A DNA stretch of 22,584 nt from Mycobacterium sp. 050128 (lineage in GTDB: Bacteria; Actinomycetota; Actinomycetes; Mycobacteriales; Mycobacteriaceae). Both the position numbers and the translations under genes were made by a program. The stretch spans positions 1-22,584 of the forward strand of contig NZ_JAZGLW010000013.1 in the NCBI RefSeq assembly GCF_036409155.1, given 5' to 3'. This document shows, in pieces, positions 1-7,749 of this stretch. Below the pieces are notes generated by a model. The model made no database searches, was not told the DNA's origin, and saw only the letters and a list, made by a program, of their open reading frames with translations. How positions within the stretch are numbered: the first letter of the stretch is position 1; every line of letters begins with the position of its first letter.

Positions 1-34
1 CCTCACGGTCAAGCTTCTTATCCACCACGGTCAT
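1..34 (-). CDS. IS256-family transposase, N-terminal 11 residues (partial)
   Basis: An ATG at 34 opens a frame reading MTVVDKKLDRE before the window ends. This resembles the N-terminus of actinobacterial IS256-family transposases (Mutator-like, DDE chemistry), many of which begin with a similar charged MTVVDK-type stretch. Only 11 codons are visible, so the family call rests on that short match and on the way the sequence interrupts a neighbouring IS481 gene. No catalytic residues can be inspected. Confidence 0.4.
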   Translation of the reverse strand, partial: MTVVDKKLDRE

Positions 35-90
35 CAGTGTCTCGGCTTTCAGTCAGGAGCACATCCCCTCACACAAACCATCTGACACGC
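1..90 (-). mobile_element. IS256-family element, 5' end (cut by window edge)
   Basis: On the minus strand the first codons of an IS256-type transposase run off the left edge, preceded by a short leader. The IS481 reading frame to the right matches its family up to about position 91 and then diverges, so I place the element end at about 88-91. The terminal inverted repeat should lie just inside that point. The other end and the target duplication are outside the window, so the boundary is inferred from where IS481 similarity stops. It appears to have inserted into the older IS481 copy. Confidence 0.5.
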
Positions 91-276
91 CCGCGAACTG
101 CGGTCGACCATCCCGGCCACACCTTCGACGCGGAACCGGTCGGCCCACTTTTTAGCAGTGCGCGGTGCAACCATGAACATCTTGGCGGCGGCGGCATAGG
201 TCCAGCCGCCCTCGACAATCAGCTGAGCCAGTCTCAACCGAGCACGAGGGGTCAAAGCAGCGTTAGCGTGGGACAC
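49..276 (-). pseudogene. IS481-family transposase, truncated N-terminal fragment
   Basis: The reading frame starts at a GTG at 276 (an AGGAGG-type ribosome binding site lies about five bases upstream) and gives VSHANAALTPRARLRLAQLI, followed by a helix-turn-helix-like region and AGMVDRSSR. This is the characteristic N-terminal DNA-binding part of mycobacterial IS481 transposases, whose full length is roughly 300 residues or more. After DRSSR the frame leaves family similarity and stops at 49-51. The DDE catalytic domain is absent from the window. The break coincides with the edge of an IS256-type element, so insertion is the likely cause. The gene cannot encode an active transposase. Confidence 0.75.
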
Positions 277-354
277 GAAGGCCTCCTGGTTGGTGAAGCG
301 GTTCCTAGACAGCTCCACTTCACAACCGGAGGCCTTCACCTGTCACACAGGCTC
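89..354 (-). mobile_element. IS481-type insertion sequence remnant
   Basis: This segment holds the truncated transposase plus about 75 bases of leader. On the minus strand the outer end reads TGTGACAGGTGAAGG near 350. A TG-type terminus of this kind would be compatible with an IS481 terminal repeat. The partner end has been lost or lies beyond the interrupting element at the left edge. Borders are approximate. Confidence 0.45.
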
Positions 355-394
355 ACCGATACCAGACCGGACAACGTCCCTGGACATCACAACT

Positions 395-1317
395 AGGCCG
401 CGCACTGGGCCGGATCACCCGCAGAATCGCAGAGCAGCCGGCGTTGGTCGTCATCAAAGGTGTCGGCTCCTACGGCGCCGGGCTTGCCCAGCACGTCACC
501 GATGCCGGCGTTCTCGCGCCGAGCCGTCGGAGATGCCAGCCACGCGACGTCGCGGTGTCGGCAAGACGGACTCGTTGGACACGGTGCGTGTTGCGCGTTC
601 GGATTTGGCGGTCGACACCTCGCAGCTGCGGTGGCCCCGAGCCGCCGGGCCAGCGTGTGGTGTTGCGGGTCCTGGTCGTGGCTCGCGAGCAGATGGTCGC
701 TGAGCGCACCGGGGCCATTAATGCCTTGACGGTATTGTTGCGCACGATCTACTTGGGCGTCGATGCGCGTAAGGCCCCATCCCGCAGTCAGTTCAAGGTG
801 ATCGCGGGATGACGTGACCGCCGCGAGGACTCCGTTGTCCGCACACGCAGGCAGGAGGAGATCCGGTTGGCCAAGCGCATCGTCGCCCTCGATGGCGAGC
901 TGGTCGATAACCGCAAGGCGCTCGATGCCACGATCGAAGACGTCGCGCCGGAAGTGTGCGAGCTGCCCGGTGTCGGTTCGGTGGTCGTTGCGCGCGTCGT
1001 GCCGGCGTGGTCGGACCCCGGTCGCGTGCGTCCGAAGCGGCGTTCCCCGCACTAGCAGGAACCTGTTCGGAACCAGCTTCATCGGGAAATGCGCTGCGGC
1101 CAGGCTTAATCGTGGCAGAGATCGACGGCTCAACCGAGCACTGACCACCGTCGTCATCGTTCAGATGCGCACCCATGCCCCGGCCCGGGCCTACGTCGCC
1201 CGGCGCCGAGCAGAAGGCCGCACCATCAAGGAAATCATGTGCTCACTCAAGCGCTACATTGCCCGGCAGCTGTTCCGAACGCTCGCCGCAGCACATCCGA
1301 TCCCAGCAACCCCTTGA
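395..1317 (+). pseudogene. IS110-family transposase, multiply frameshifted
   Basis: Successive frames rebuild an IS110-type transposase from its N-terminal RNase-H-like part to its C-terminus. Block one is GRITRRIAEQPALVVIKGVG (about 405-500). A second frame gives GVGKTDSLDTVRVARSDLAV (about 535-640). The first frame returns with REQMVAERTGAINALTVLLR (about 648-810) and hits an in-frame TGA at 810-812. It then resumes with RLAKRIVALDGELVDNRKAL and ELPGVGSVVVARVV. A third frame gives AAFPALAGTC and ASSGNA. A fourth gives LNRGRDRRLNRALTTVV and ends with RRRAEGRTIKEIMCSLKRYI before the TGA at 1315-1317. The start is missing or altered and at least four frame changes are needed, so this is a dead copy. 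The 3' flank (TTGACACGCTATAGAAGC) looks like the usual tail of these elements. Confidence 0.88.
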
Positions 1318-1420
1318 CACGCTATAGAAGCATCCCGGTTTACAAGACACCCGACACCTACCACAGGGCAGGAATCGAGCGGGCGGTCGAGCATGCCCAA
1401 ATGATTTGCGGCGCTGGCTT

Positions 1421-2164
1421 TTACGCAGCAAAACCAGCTATCCGCGCTAACTCGTGGCGCCATGCCGTGCCAACGTTGAATGTCTGACCAAGATCGGGTA
1501 ATTCCGCCAGATCTTTGTCGCTTAGGTCGACCAACGTGCCGCCTGCTGCCGTAATCTGCAGCGACAAACGGGAAATGGTGTCTACACTGATCGCCTGGAG
1601 AACCGCTTGCTCGACCGTCTTTGCAGCACTCGTCAGACCGTGACCTCGAAGGATCACGACGGGTCGGTCTGTCATGGCGGCCACCATCTCTTGCGCGAGT
1701 TGCTGATTCCGGATCAACACACCGCGCGGATATACCGGCACGCCGGCCGCCGCGAGCCTCATACCAGGGATGTCGAACGCCCCGATAATGGGCCGGACCG
1801 TCAGACCCGCAAGGTCAGCCGCCACTGTCGCAGGCGGATGCGCATGAACGACGGCATTGATATCGGAACGCGATCGCAGGACCTCGGTATGTAAAGGAAG
1901 CTCTTGCGGCGGGGCGTAGCCGCCGTCGAGTTCTCCGGGCGATCCCTCGATACCATCGAGGTCGACGAGGCGAATATCTTCGGCCGATGTGTAGGCAAGG
2001 CCCCGCTCCTGTGGACCTCGGCACCGGATAAGCAATCTGCGTGCGTCCACCCGCAGGCTGATATGACCCAGAATGCCATCCGCAAGGCCCCGCGCAGCCA
2101 GTACACGGCAAGCCAAGGTGATCAGATTACGTTGGGGATCGAAGGTCGAAGCACGGGCGGTCAT
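1421..2164 (-). CDS. Class II aldolase/adducin-family protein, possible aromatic decarboxylase
   Basis: A 247-residue, single-domain cytosolic protein of the class II aldolase/adducin fold, full length for the family. The zinc site is visible as His107-Ala-His109 and His175 (in RGHGL), and Glu88 (in PPQELPLHTE) is the likely catalytic acid. Family members cleave sugar-phosphate aldols. A branch found in aromatic clusters decarboxylates dihydroxy-aromatic acids, for example 3,4-dihydroxyphthalate decarboxylase PhtC and the cumate-pathway decarboxylase CmtD. It lies 135 bases downstream of the MarR gene and in the same direction as two Rieske oxygenases, which favours the decarboxylase or another ring/side-chain lyase role. 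That is inference: fold certain, substrate unknown. The ATG at 2164 has only a weak ribosome binding site. Confidence 0.88.
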   Translation of the reverse strand: MTARASTFDPQRNLITLACRVLAARGLADGILGHISLRVDARRLLIRCRGPQERGLAYTSAEDIRLVDLDGIEGSPGELDGGYAPPQELPLHTEVLRSRSDINAVVHAHPPATVAADLAGLTVRPIIGAFDIPGMRLAAAGVPVYPRGVLIRNQQLAQEMVAAMTDRPVVILRGHGLTSAAKTVEQAVLQAISVDTISRLSLQITAAGGTLVDLSDKDLAELPDLGQTFNVGTAWRHELARIAGFAA

Positions 2165-2299
2165 CTAGCACTACCATTCTAATCGACGCGGATCATCCAT
2201 AAGCCCCAAAAGGCGTTGTACCGCAGTGTAACTCGACATGATTCCAGACTGAATTTTGGGAGATATATTTCTACTCTGGCCTTCACGTGTGAACATCAG

Positions 2300-2833
2300 C
2301 TAAGCGCGGCTACGAACAGAATTGTGAGGGCTGCTCGGATATGCCTCCACGCAGTCAATGAGTTCGTTCAGCCTGGCAAGCAGTTGGTGCCGGTTTTGTG
2401 GCTTGATATCGGCGAAGAGCTCCTGCAAGAAGGCGTAATGACCGGGTAGAAAGTCGCTCAAGAACTGATCACCCTTCTTGGTTATAGCGACAACCACCGA
2501 ACGCCGATCCCGGGAATTCACCTTGCGCTTGACGAAGCCCAACTTGGTCAGGCTGTCAACCACGCTTGTCAGGCTAGCTTGGCGTACGGAAATGGAGTCC
2601 GCCAGTGCGCCCATCGTCATGGGTTTTTCGGCACGGCGCAGGACGGTGAGGACGTTGAACTGACTGATCGAAAGGTCGACTGGTGCCAATTCCTCGACGG
2701 CGACACGATTGAGAGCCGTGACAGCACGGTAGAGCGCAAGCGGAAGAGCCAACGACGCGGCATCGTAATCCGGCCCCGCGTCGCGCGTCTTGGCTGCGAC
2801 TTGTTCCGCCATCGTCAAATTCTCGCTAACCAT
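2300..2833 (-). CDS. MarR-family transcriptional regulator
   Basis: A 177-residue winged helix-turn-helix protein. The DNA-binding core runs from about residue 55 (SISQFNVLTVLRRAEKPMTM) through the recognition helix SVRQASLTSVVDSLTKLGFV to the wing motif NSRDRRSVVVAIT, typical of MarR repressors. The flanking helices form the dimer interface. MarR proteins in catabolic clusters usually release DNA on binding an aromatic acid or its CoA thioester, so this is the likely local regulator of the minus-strand degradation genes. The ATG at 2833 is preceded by GAAGGGAGCTC, a good ribosome binding site. It sits between the dehydrogenase (162 or more bases upstream) and the class II aldolase gene, and may be cotranscribed with the latter. 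Confidence 0.93.
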   Translation of the reverse strand: MVSENLTMAEQVAAKTRDAGPDYDAASLALPLALYRAVTALNRVAVEELAPVDLSISQFNVLTVLRRAEKPMTMGALADSISVRQASLTSVVDSLTKLGFVKRKVNSRDRRSVVVAITKKGDQFLSDFLPGHYAFLQELFADIKPQNRHQLLARLNELIDCVEAYPSSPHNSVRSRA

Positions 2834-2995
2834 GAGCTCCCTTCGCTGGATTGAAGTGGCCGAGGGGATCGCCCCGTGGCGTCATGCTGGCAGATGCTTG
2901 AAGACATGCCGGTAGGAGCCTAAATAGGAATGCTAGGCCAGTGAAATTCCGCCTCACAAGAAATCTGCATAGGCGGCTGAACGCCGGGCCTTGCA

Positions 2996-3883
2996 TCAAG
3001 GTGGAAGCGTAGGTGCCATCGAGCGCAGACGCCGCAGAAGTTCTACGCTCTCGGGGTAGGCACGGTCCCGAAAATCGGTCGCGCCAACGGCCCGGAAGAA
3101 GTCCACCACGACCGCGAGCGAGCGGCTACTGATACCCGTGGCGGTCACCATCTTTTCCGCCAGCACCGAATCTTTCTCGATCGTGCTAGCGGGCGCGTGG
3201 TCACGAATAACCCCAGGGTCGTGACGAAAGTATTCCGCTGCGGTGCTGAGGCCAGAGTCGCCACCGCTACACTCGGCGATCGCAGTGGCCACCTCGCCAG
3301 GGTCCAGGCCCATGGCTTCAGCGATCAAGAGAGCTTCCGCAGACGCGAGGTACCAACTGTACTTCACATGCTGGTTCAGCAGCTTGGTCGCATAGCCGGC
3401 ACCTCGGCGGCCGCAATACACGAGAGTGCGCGACACGCATGCGAGCACCTCCTCATCGGGCCCCAGCACGCCGGGAGCCCCACCGACCAAAACGGTCATG
3501 TTCGGTGCCTTGCGACTGACCGGGCAATCAACGAAGTGCCGCCCTACCGCGTCATATGCTTCACCGACGATCGATGCGACATCCGGATCACAAGTCGACA
3601 TATCCAAAAGCGCGCAACCTTCCGCGAGGCCGACCAGGACGCCTCGCTCGGACCCGAGCGCAACGTCAAGCACCTGCCTCGGACCCGGCAGGAAAGTCAA
3701 GACGACATCGCATACGGTGGCCAACGCACGCGCGTCTTCGGCCACCTCAGCCCCCATCCGTTTCATCGCAAGAGCCAAATCAGACCGGATGTCAAAACAG
3801 ACCACGGAATAACCTGTCGCGAGCAGCGAAGCAGCCAGAGCCGAGCCCATCCCGCCGAGACCGATCACACCGACTCGCCTCAC
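2996..3883 (-). CDS. NAD(P)-dependent 3-hydroxyisobutyrate-dehydrogenase-like oxidoreductase
   Basis: Beta-hydroxyacid dehydrogenase family, about 295 residues from the GTG at 3883 (MRRVGVIGLGGMG), the usual family length. An upstream in-frame TTG at 3955 would add 24 residues of no obvious domain and is less likely. The Rossmann GxGxxG motif follows the first strand. The catalytic lysine is in the conserved ATKLLNQ segment (Lys at about 167, Asn at about 170 in this numbering). The substrate-loop motif is unusual: where the family has PVSGG plus a GTL segment, this protein has CPVSRKAPNMTVLVGG, so the substrate is probably not 3-hydroxyisobutyrate itself. It lies downstream of the cupin gene in the same direction. 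A role in oxidising a hydroxy-acid intermediate is inferred from context. Confidence 0.88.
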   Translation of the reverse strand: MRRVGVIGLGGMGSALAASLLATGYSVVCFDIRSDLALAMKRMGAEVAEDARALATVCDVVLTFLPGPRQVLDVALGSERGVLVGLAEGCALLDMSTCDPDVASIVGEAYDAVGRHFVDCPVSRKAPNMTVLVGGAPGVLGPDEEVLACVSRTLVYCGRRGAGYATKLLNQHVKYSWYLASAEALLIAEAMGLDPGEVATAIAECSGGDSGLSTAAEYFRHDPGVIRDHAPASTIEKDSVLAEKMVTATGISSRSLAVVVDFFRAVGATDFRDRAYPESVELLRRLRSMAPTLPP

Positions 3884-3973
3884 GGGACCGTCCGCTGAAT
3901 GCCGACTTCTGAGGTCACCATCAACGCCTTTGCCATCCGCAGCGACCGCGGCCAAGCGACCCGCACTGGCTGG

Positions 3974-4414
3974 CTATCGCAATGCCGGATCGACGAATTC
4001 CACCCTGTTTCGCTTGGCCGCTTCAATGAGAGCCCCCACATCGGACGGACCCTCCGACGTGGCATTCACGTCGGAGAAGAAGTCCAGCGCGCCGCCGGTG
4101 GAAGAGATCGTGAGCCATCTGGCGCCGTCGGAGACCACCCGATAAGCATGCACAACGGCGGCCGGTACCCGAATCGAATCACCCACGTGTAGCGTCTCCT
4201 GCTGGTCTCCACGGCTAACCCACAGCTCGCCGTCGAGGACGAGGTAGCTTTCATCCCAAGGGTGTTGGTGTGGCGGCGGTCCTGATTCCTGGGGAGCGCG
4301 CACCTCGAACATCTGATAGCCATCGCCAATCAGAAGCGGCCGCATTTCCTCTGCCATCACCTTCAAGGGAGGCACGTCATCGGCGCCACGCACTCGTTCA
4401 AACGCCGCAGACAT
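3974..4414 (-). CDS. Single-domain cupin protein
   Basis: A 146-residue small beta-barrel protein. Cupin motif 1 is seen as GPPPHQHPWDESYLVLDGEL (two His, one Glu) around residues 46-65, and motif 2 as GDSIRVPAAVVHAYRV around 77-92, giving the His/His/Glu/His metal site of the family. Functions in this family range from dioxygenases and isomerases to ligand sensors, and nothing here fixes which applies. It is the first gene after the second Rieske pair and is preceded by its own promoter-like sequence. The ribosome binding site is GAGGGGGTAA, seven or so bases before the ATG. It may act on a ring-cleavage or hydroxylated intermediate, or be a regulator. The latter two are guesses. Confidence 0.85.
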   Translation of the reverse strand: MSAAFERVRGADDVPPLKVMAEEMRPLLIGDGYQMFEVRAPQESGPPPHQHPWDESYLVLDGELWVSRGDQQETLHVGDSIRVPAAVVHAYRVVSDGARWLTISSTGGALDFFSDVNATSEGPSDVGALIEAAKRNRVEFVDPALR

Positions 4415-4465
4415 TCCGGCTTACCCCCTCGTCGCTTTTCGGGCTTCACGAGAAAATGTTAGGTA

Positions 4466-4494
4466 ACAATATATTTGCAATCACTGACTGTCAA
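4466..4494 (-). promoter_or_regulatory. Sigma70-like promoter for cupin/dehydrogenase genes
   Basis: On the minus strand a perfect -35 TTGACA (4494-4489) is followed after 17 bases by TATTGT (4471-4466). An alternative -10, TATATT, sits at 15-base spacing. The cupin ATG is about 50 bases downstream. The -10 lies in an AT-rich, partly symmetrical stretch (GCAAATATATTG) that could also hold a repressor site such as that of the MarR protein. The match is by eye. Confidence 0.5.
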
Positions 4495-4509
4495 GCATCC
4501 AACTAGACC

Positions 4510-5046
4510 TCACAGAATGATAGAGAGGTTCTTGGCGAGCAGCACGGCCTGATCAAGGAGTATCCGGCGGCGGCACAGTTGCCAATTGCCAGCACCGTTA
4601 CGGCGGAGCCGATCGTTGCGGCGGCCGACGAAAAAATCTGTCTCATCTGCCACCCGGTTTCGGTACACCACCAATCGGCAGCTGACGTCGATCTCCTCGC
4701 CCTGCACTGCCTCGAGCCGAACGTTGGTCACGAGATGCGACACTCGCGAAACCGGTTCCTCGGCCCAGTGCAACCCGGTCATGAGCTGCTCCACACGCAG
4801 CGTCAGAGTCTCTTTCCCCTCGTCGAACCAGCAGATGTCGCTGCCCGCGCGACTGTCTTCCAGTTGCGCGAGGTCGTCGTGCATGACGTTCATCCGCAGC
4901 GGGACCGAGTACTGGTAGTCCTCGGTAAGCAGTTCCAGCCACTCGCGGTAGCGCCGTTGGTCGAGCAGGTCGGCTTCCCGATAAAGAAAATCGCAAACAT
5001 CGGCTTGCAAAACGACTTTCGCTAACGCGTCCTCCATGATGGACAT
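4510..5046 (-). CDS. Rieske ring-hydroxylating dioxygenase, beta (small) subunit, copy 1
   Basis: The SnoaL/NTF2-like small subunit of an aromatic-ring dioxygenase, about 178 residues from the ATG at 5046, which has an AAAGG ribosome binding site. An upstream GTG at 5070 overlaps the alpha-subunit stop by four bases and would add eight residues, so either start is possible. Family landmarks are DFLYREADLLDQRRYREWLE near the start, then the HLVTNVRLE strand and the C-terminal RRRILLDQAVLLAKNLS. The beta subunit carries no cofactor and stabilises the alpha3beta3 oxygenase. It directly follows its alpha gene and is translationally coupled to it. Substrate range cannot be read from it. Confidence 0.92.
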   Translation of the reverse strand: MSIMEDALAKVVLQADVCDFLYREADLLDQRRYREWLELLTEDYQYSVPLRMNVMHDDLAQLEDSRAGSDICWFDEGKETLTLRVEQLMTGLHWAEEPVSRVSHLVTNVRLEAVQGEEIDVSCRLVVYRNRVADETDFFVGRRNDRLRRNGAGNWQLCRRRILLDQAVLLAKNLSIIL

Positions 5047-5066
5047 ATCGTCGCCTTTCGATCGGT

Positions 5067-6476
5067 TCACGACCTGACAGCTCTCTCGTCTTTTTCAGCC
5101 AGTTTGACCAGCTCGGGCCATGACAGGTTGTCGACGAACTCAGCCCATCGCCGGTAGAAAGCCCGTGCGTTGACCTCACCGGCGATCGGCTCGTCGGAGT
5201 GCACCGCCCGATCCAGCTCGCTTAGAGTTTCGCGGCCTAGGCCTTGTTGGTAGTTGTAGGGATAGCGCCTCGCGATCACACCCAGGCTGGCCCCCGTGGC
5301 GTAATCCCAGTTCTCCATATCGTCTTGTTCGGTCATACCGCCGGGCCCTGAGTAGCGTATGTAGTAATGCCGCAGCCAATCTCGCACATGTTCGGGTGCA
5401 CTTTTGTCGATGAGGTACCAGCGCCACACCTCGGTTTCGGTGGCGCTGATCGGGTGCGACACCAGGATCGTCCGCGGGAAACCGGCAGAGAATGACATGT
5501 TGGGGAACATCGTCGCGGGTCCACGACCGCCGAGCCGCCTGCCCTGGTTCCGCAGCCGCTTTTTACGCACCTCCCAGGCCTTGACAAAGTATGCGTTCAT
5601 GTCCGGTTCGTCGGCGAACTCGGGATAGGGCATCTCATACGCCAAGTTGTCGGACGCCCCATGGCCCATCCGAAACGAAGTCTTCACCCGGCCCTGCGAG
5701 AAGCCTCCCTGATCGTGTCGTTCACCATGGCGCCGCGAATTCCGGCCGCCCGGGCCGATACCCACTTGTTCAACTGAGACATGGGTGGTCGCGCCATGAT
5801 AGGTGTCGCCAAGGAAATTCTCGGATACGAATTTCCAGTTGGACCTGATGCGCCACTTCTGTACTCCACGGAACACCTCGGTCGTGCCCTCCGTGCCGTC
5901 GAAAGCATCGGCTAGATTATCCAGCCAATGGTGAAAATCCCCAACATACTGGTCGAATTCTGGGGCATCCGGATCCCAGCAGGCAAAAATTAGGCCCTTA
6001 TAATTGTGAGACTTCGCTGTCCTAACAAGGCCCCACTTCGACTTGTCCAGCGTATTGCCGTAAGCCATTCCGTGTTGCGGCACTCCGTGCAAGTCACCCG
6101 GCGTGGACACAAGCGACCCGTCCATCGAGTACGACCACCCGTGATACGGGCATGTGAATTGCAGCGTACGGCCCTCGTCGTAACGACACACAGCCATACC
6201 CCGATGCCGGCATGAATTGAGCAGCACATTGATGCCACCCTGGGCATCACGCGTCACTAGCACCGGATCCGACCCCATTCTCGACGAGAAAAACTGGCCC
6301 GGTGTGGCCACCTGAGACGCGTGCCCGACAAAAAGCCATGCCCGAGGAAACAGATATTCCAGCTCACGCTTGAATATCACGTCATTGATGAAGATCTCCC
6401 GACTAATCTCTCCGCGATCGACATCGACGAGACTACGCGCGGTCGGACCGAAACCGCCTGAACTATCTAGCGACAC
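5067..6476 (-). CDS. Rieske ring-hydroxylating dioxygenase, alpha (large) subunit, copy 1
   Basis: A 469-residue catalytic subunit of a two-component-oxygenase type aromatic dioxygenase. The Rieske [2Fe-2S] cluster ligands are Cys89-X-His91 and Cys109-X2-His112 (CRHRG...CPYHGW). The mononuclear iron is bound by His227 and His232, with bridging Asp224 (GDTYHGATTH), and by an Asp in the EQDD motif at about 384-386. All are present, so the enzyme should be active. It inserts O2 into an aromatic ring to give a cis-diol, using electrons from a ferredoxin and reductase, neither of which is encoded in the window. The GTG start at 6476 has AGGAAAGGCAGGG upstream. A 211-base gap separates it from the hydratase gene, so it may have its own promoter. 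The linked CoA-thioester genes suggest an aryl-acyl-CoA substrate, which is inference. Confidence 0.95.
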   Translation of the reverse strand: MSLDSSGGFGPTARSLVDVDRGEISREIFINDVIFKRELEYLFPRAWLFVGHASQVATPGQFFSSRMGSDPVLVTRDAQGGINVLLNSCRHRGMAVCRYDEGRTLQFTCPYHGWSYSMDGSLVSTPGDLHGVPQHGMAYGNTLDKSKWGLVRTAKSHNYKGLIFACWDPDAPEFDQYVGDFHHWLDNLADAFDGTEGTTEVFRGVQKWRIRSNWKFVSENFLGDTYHGATTHVSVEQVGIGPGGRNSRRHGERHDQGGFSQGRVKTSFRMGHGASDNLAYEMPYPEFADEPDMNAYFVKAWEVRKKRLRNQGRRLGGRGPATMFPNMSFSAGFPRTILVSHPISATETEVWRWYLIDKSAPEHVRDWLRHYYIRYSGPGGMTEQDDMENWDYATGASLGVIARRYPYNYQQGLGRETLSELDRAVHSDEPIAGEVNARAFYRRWAEFVDNLSWPELVKLAEKDERAVRS

Positions 6477-6687
6477 TCTAACCCTGCCTTTCCTCTCATA
6501 TCCGCCCCATCACCCGATAGCGTCCAGTCAGCTTTCCGCCCGGAAAGTCATTACGTCGGCACCTCCGTCGATTTCGCGTCGAGGCGAGGGTCCAAGATCG
6601 GATCCCTGCCGATCACGTTCATCACTCGCGCTCGTCGACCGCTCATTTCATTGCCGGACAAAAGTCACTGTTCACAAAACCTGTCAG

Positions 6688-7749
6688 TTACCCTGGAAGG
6701 TCGACGACTGCCACGCCTTGCACCGCCCGCCGATCCTTCGCGAGAACACAGAATTCGAGATCCACCTCCCCACCGGTGGACCGCGCCCGCTTGCTAGTGA
6801 CGGTCCATCGGGTCTGCACAACGTCACCCGGATATACCGGCAAGGTCATTTTGAACGGACCGAGGCGCACCAACCTGCCGTGAAGACCCATCCAGCGACG
6901 AAGCCCGATCTCGAGAAAGGTCTCCAGACCGCGAGTGTTGAAGATGATGTCGTTTAGTCCAGCACCCCGAGCAGCCGAAGTATTGTGGTGAATGCTCGAA
7001 AACATTCGATCCGCAGCAATATTCATGACAATGCGCTGGTAGGTCAGAGCCATTGTGGGACCAGTAACATCAGAACCGACCGCTATGTCGTCGAATTTCA
7101 GTGACGCGTTCCAATCGACGACGAGATCGGTGGTCGCCGTCGATTGTTGGGAACTCACTGACTTGTCGTGTCGCACAGGTGCGCGGGGGTCGGCTTCTGA
7201 CTGAGGCGTGGGTATGTCTATTGGGTCATAGTTGAAGACCGTATTCCGGTTGAGCGCTACCAGCTCTCCAGACTGTTTGACATATTCGGAGTCGTATTGC
7301 AGGAAGATTCCGGTGCCCACTCGGGTGCGTCTTTGCTCTATCGAGGTCACTGTCATCGTCCCGTGCAGCCGGTCACCGATGTGCAGTGCTGCGTGGTAGC
7401 GCCACTCGCTGCTGGCGTTGACCGACCGGGCAAACGGCAGCGCCAGCGTATCGGTGAAGCTGCCCGTCATCTCCTGTCCGTCAACCACATAAGGGCACGG
7501 TTGTCCTGGTGACCAGTACCCAGGCAGCCCCCACAGCGGCGTCATCGTTACCGGAGCTACCACGCCAAGGTACCCGCTCGCCTTTGCTGTCGCGTCGTCA
7601 TCATGTAACGGGCAGGAGAAGCAGTAGATCTCCAGCTTTCGGCGGATGTCGTTGAGCGTTACCGCATCCGCGCCCTGGAAAAGGACCTTCTGACCAATGC
7701 GATCTCGCAGGTCGTCAATCCCGAAGTGGCCCTGTTCAGTCATCGTCAT
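6688..7749 (-). CDS. Double hot-dog FAS1-like dehydratase / MaoC enoyl-CoA hydratase
   Basis: About 353 residues from the ATG at 7749 (a second ATG at 7743). The frame stays open upstream to 7980 but that part overlaps the DUF35 gene and has no family similarity. Residues about 10-170 resemble the FAS1-like dehydratase domain and residues about 230-350 the MaoC hot-dog domain. The hydratase-2 motif survives as D...SIHHN (ADRMFSSIHHN), with Asp and His kept but the usual Asn-Pro changed. Enzymes of this type hydrate enoyl-CoAs, as the ChsH1-ChsH2 pair does in steroid side-chain breakdown. It overlaps the DUF35 gene by about 14 bases, and in that steroid system the hydratase, the DUF35 domain and the retro-aldolase form one complex. 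A similar complex here is inferred. Confidence 0.82.
   Translation of the reverse strand: MTMTEQGHFGIDDLRDRIGQKVLFQGADAVTLNDIRRKLEIYCFSCPLHDDDATAKASGYLGVVAPVTMTPLWGLPGYWSPGQPCPYVVDGQEMTGSFTDTLALPFARSVNASSEWRYHAALHIGDRLHGTMTVTSIEQRRTRVGTGIFLQYDSEYVKQSGELVALNRNTVFNYDPIDIPTPQSEADPRAPVRHDKSVSSQQSTATTDLVVDWNASLKFDDIAVGSDVTGPTMALTYQRIVMNIAADRMFSSIHHNTSAARGAGLNDIIFNTRGLETFLEIGLRRWMGLHGRLVRLGPFKMTLPVYPGDVVQTRWTVTSKRARSTGGEVDLEFCVLAKDRRAVQGVAVVDLPG

Noticed and set aside
3197..3898. 233-codon plus-strand open frame over the dehydrogenase gene
   Set aside because: The composition is that of an antisense frame and the opposite strand carries clear enzyme motifs.
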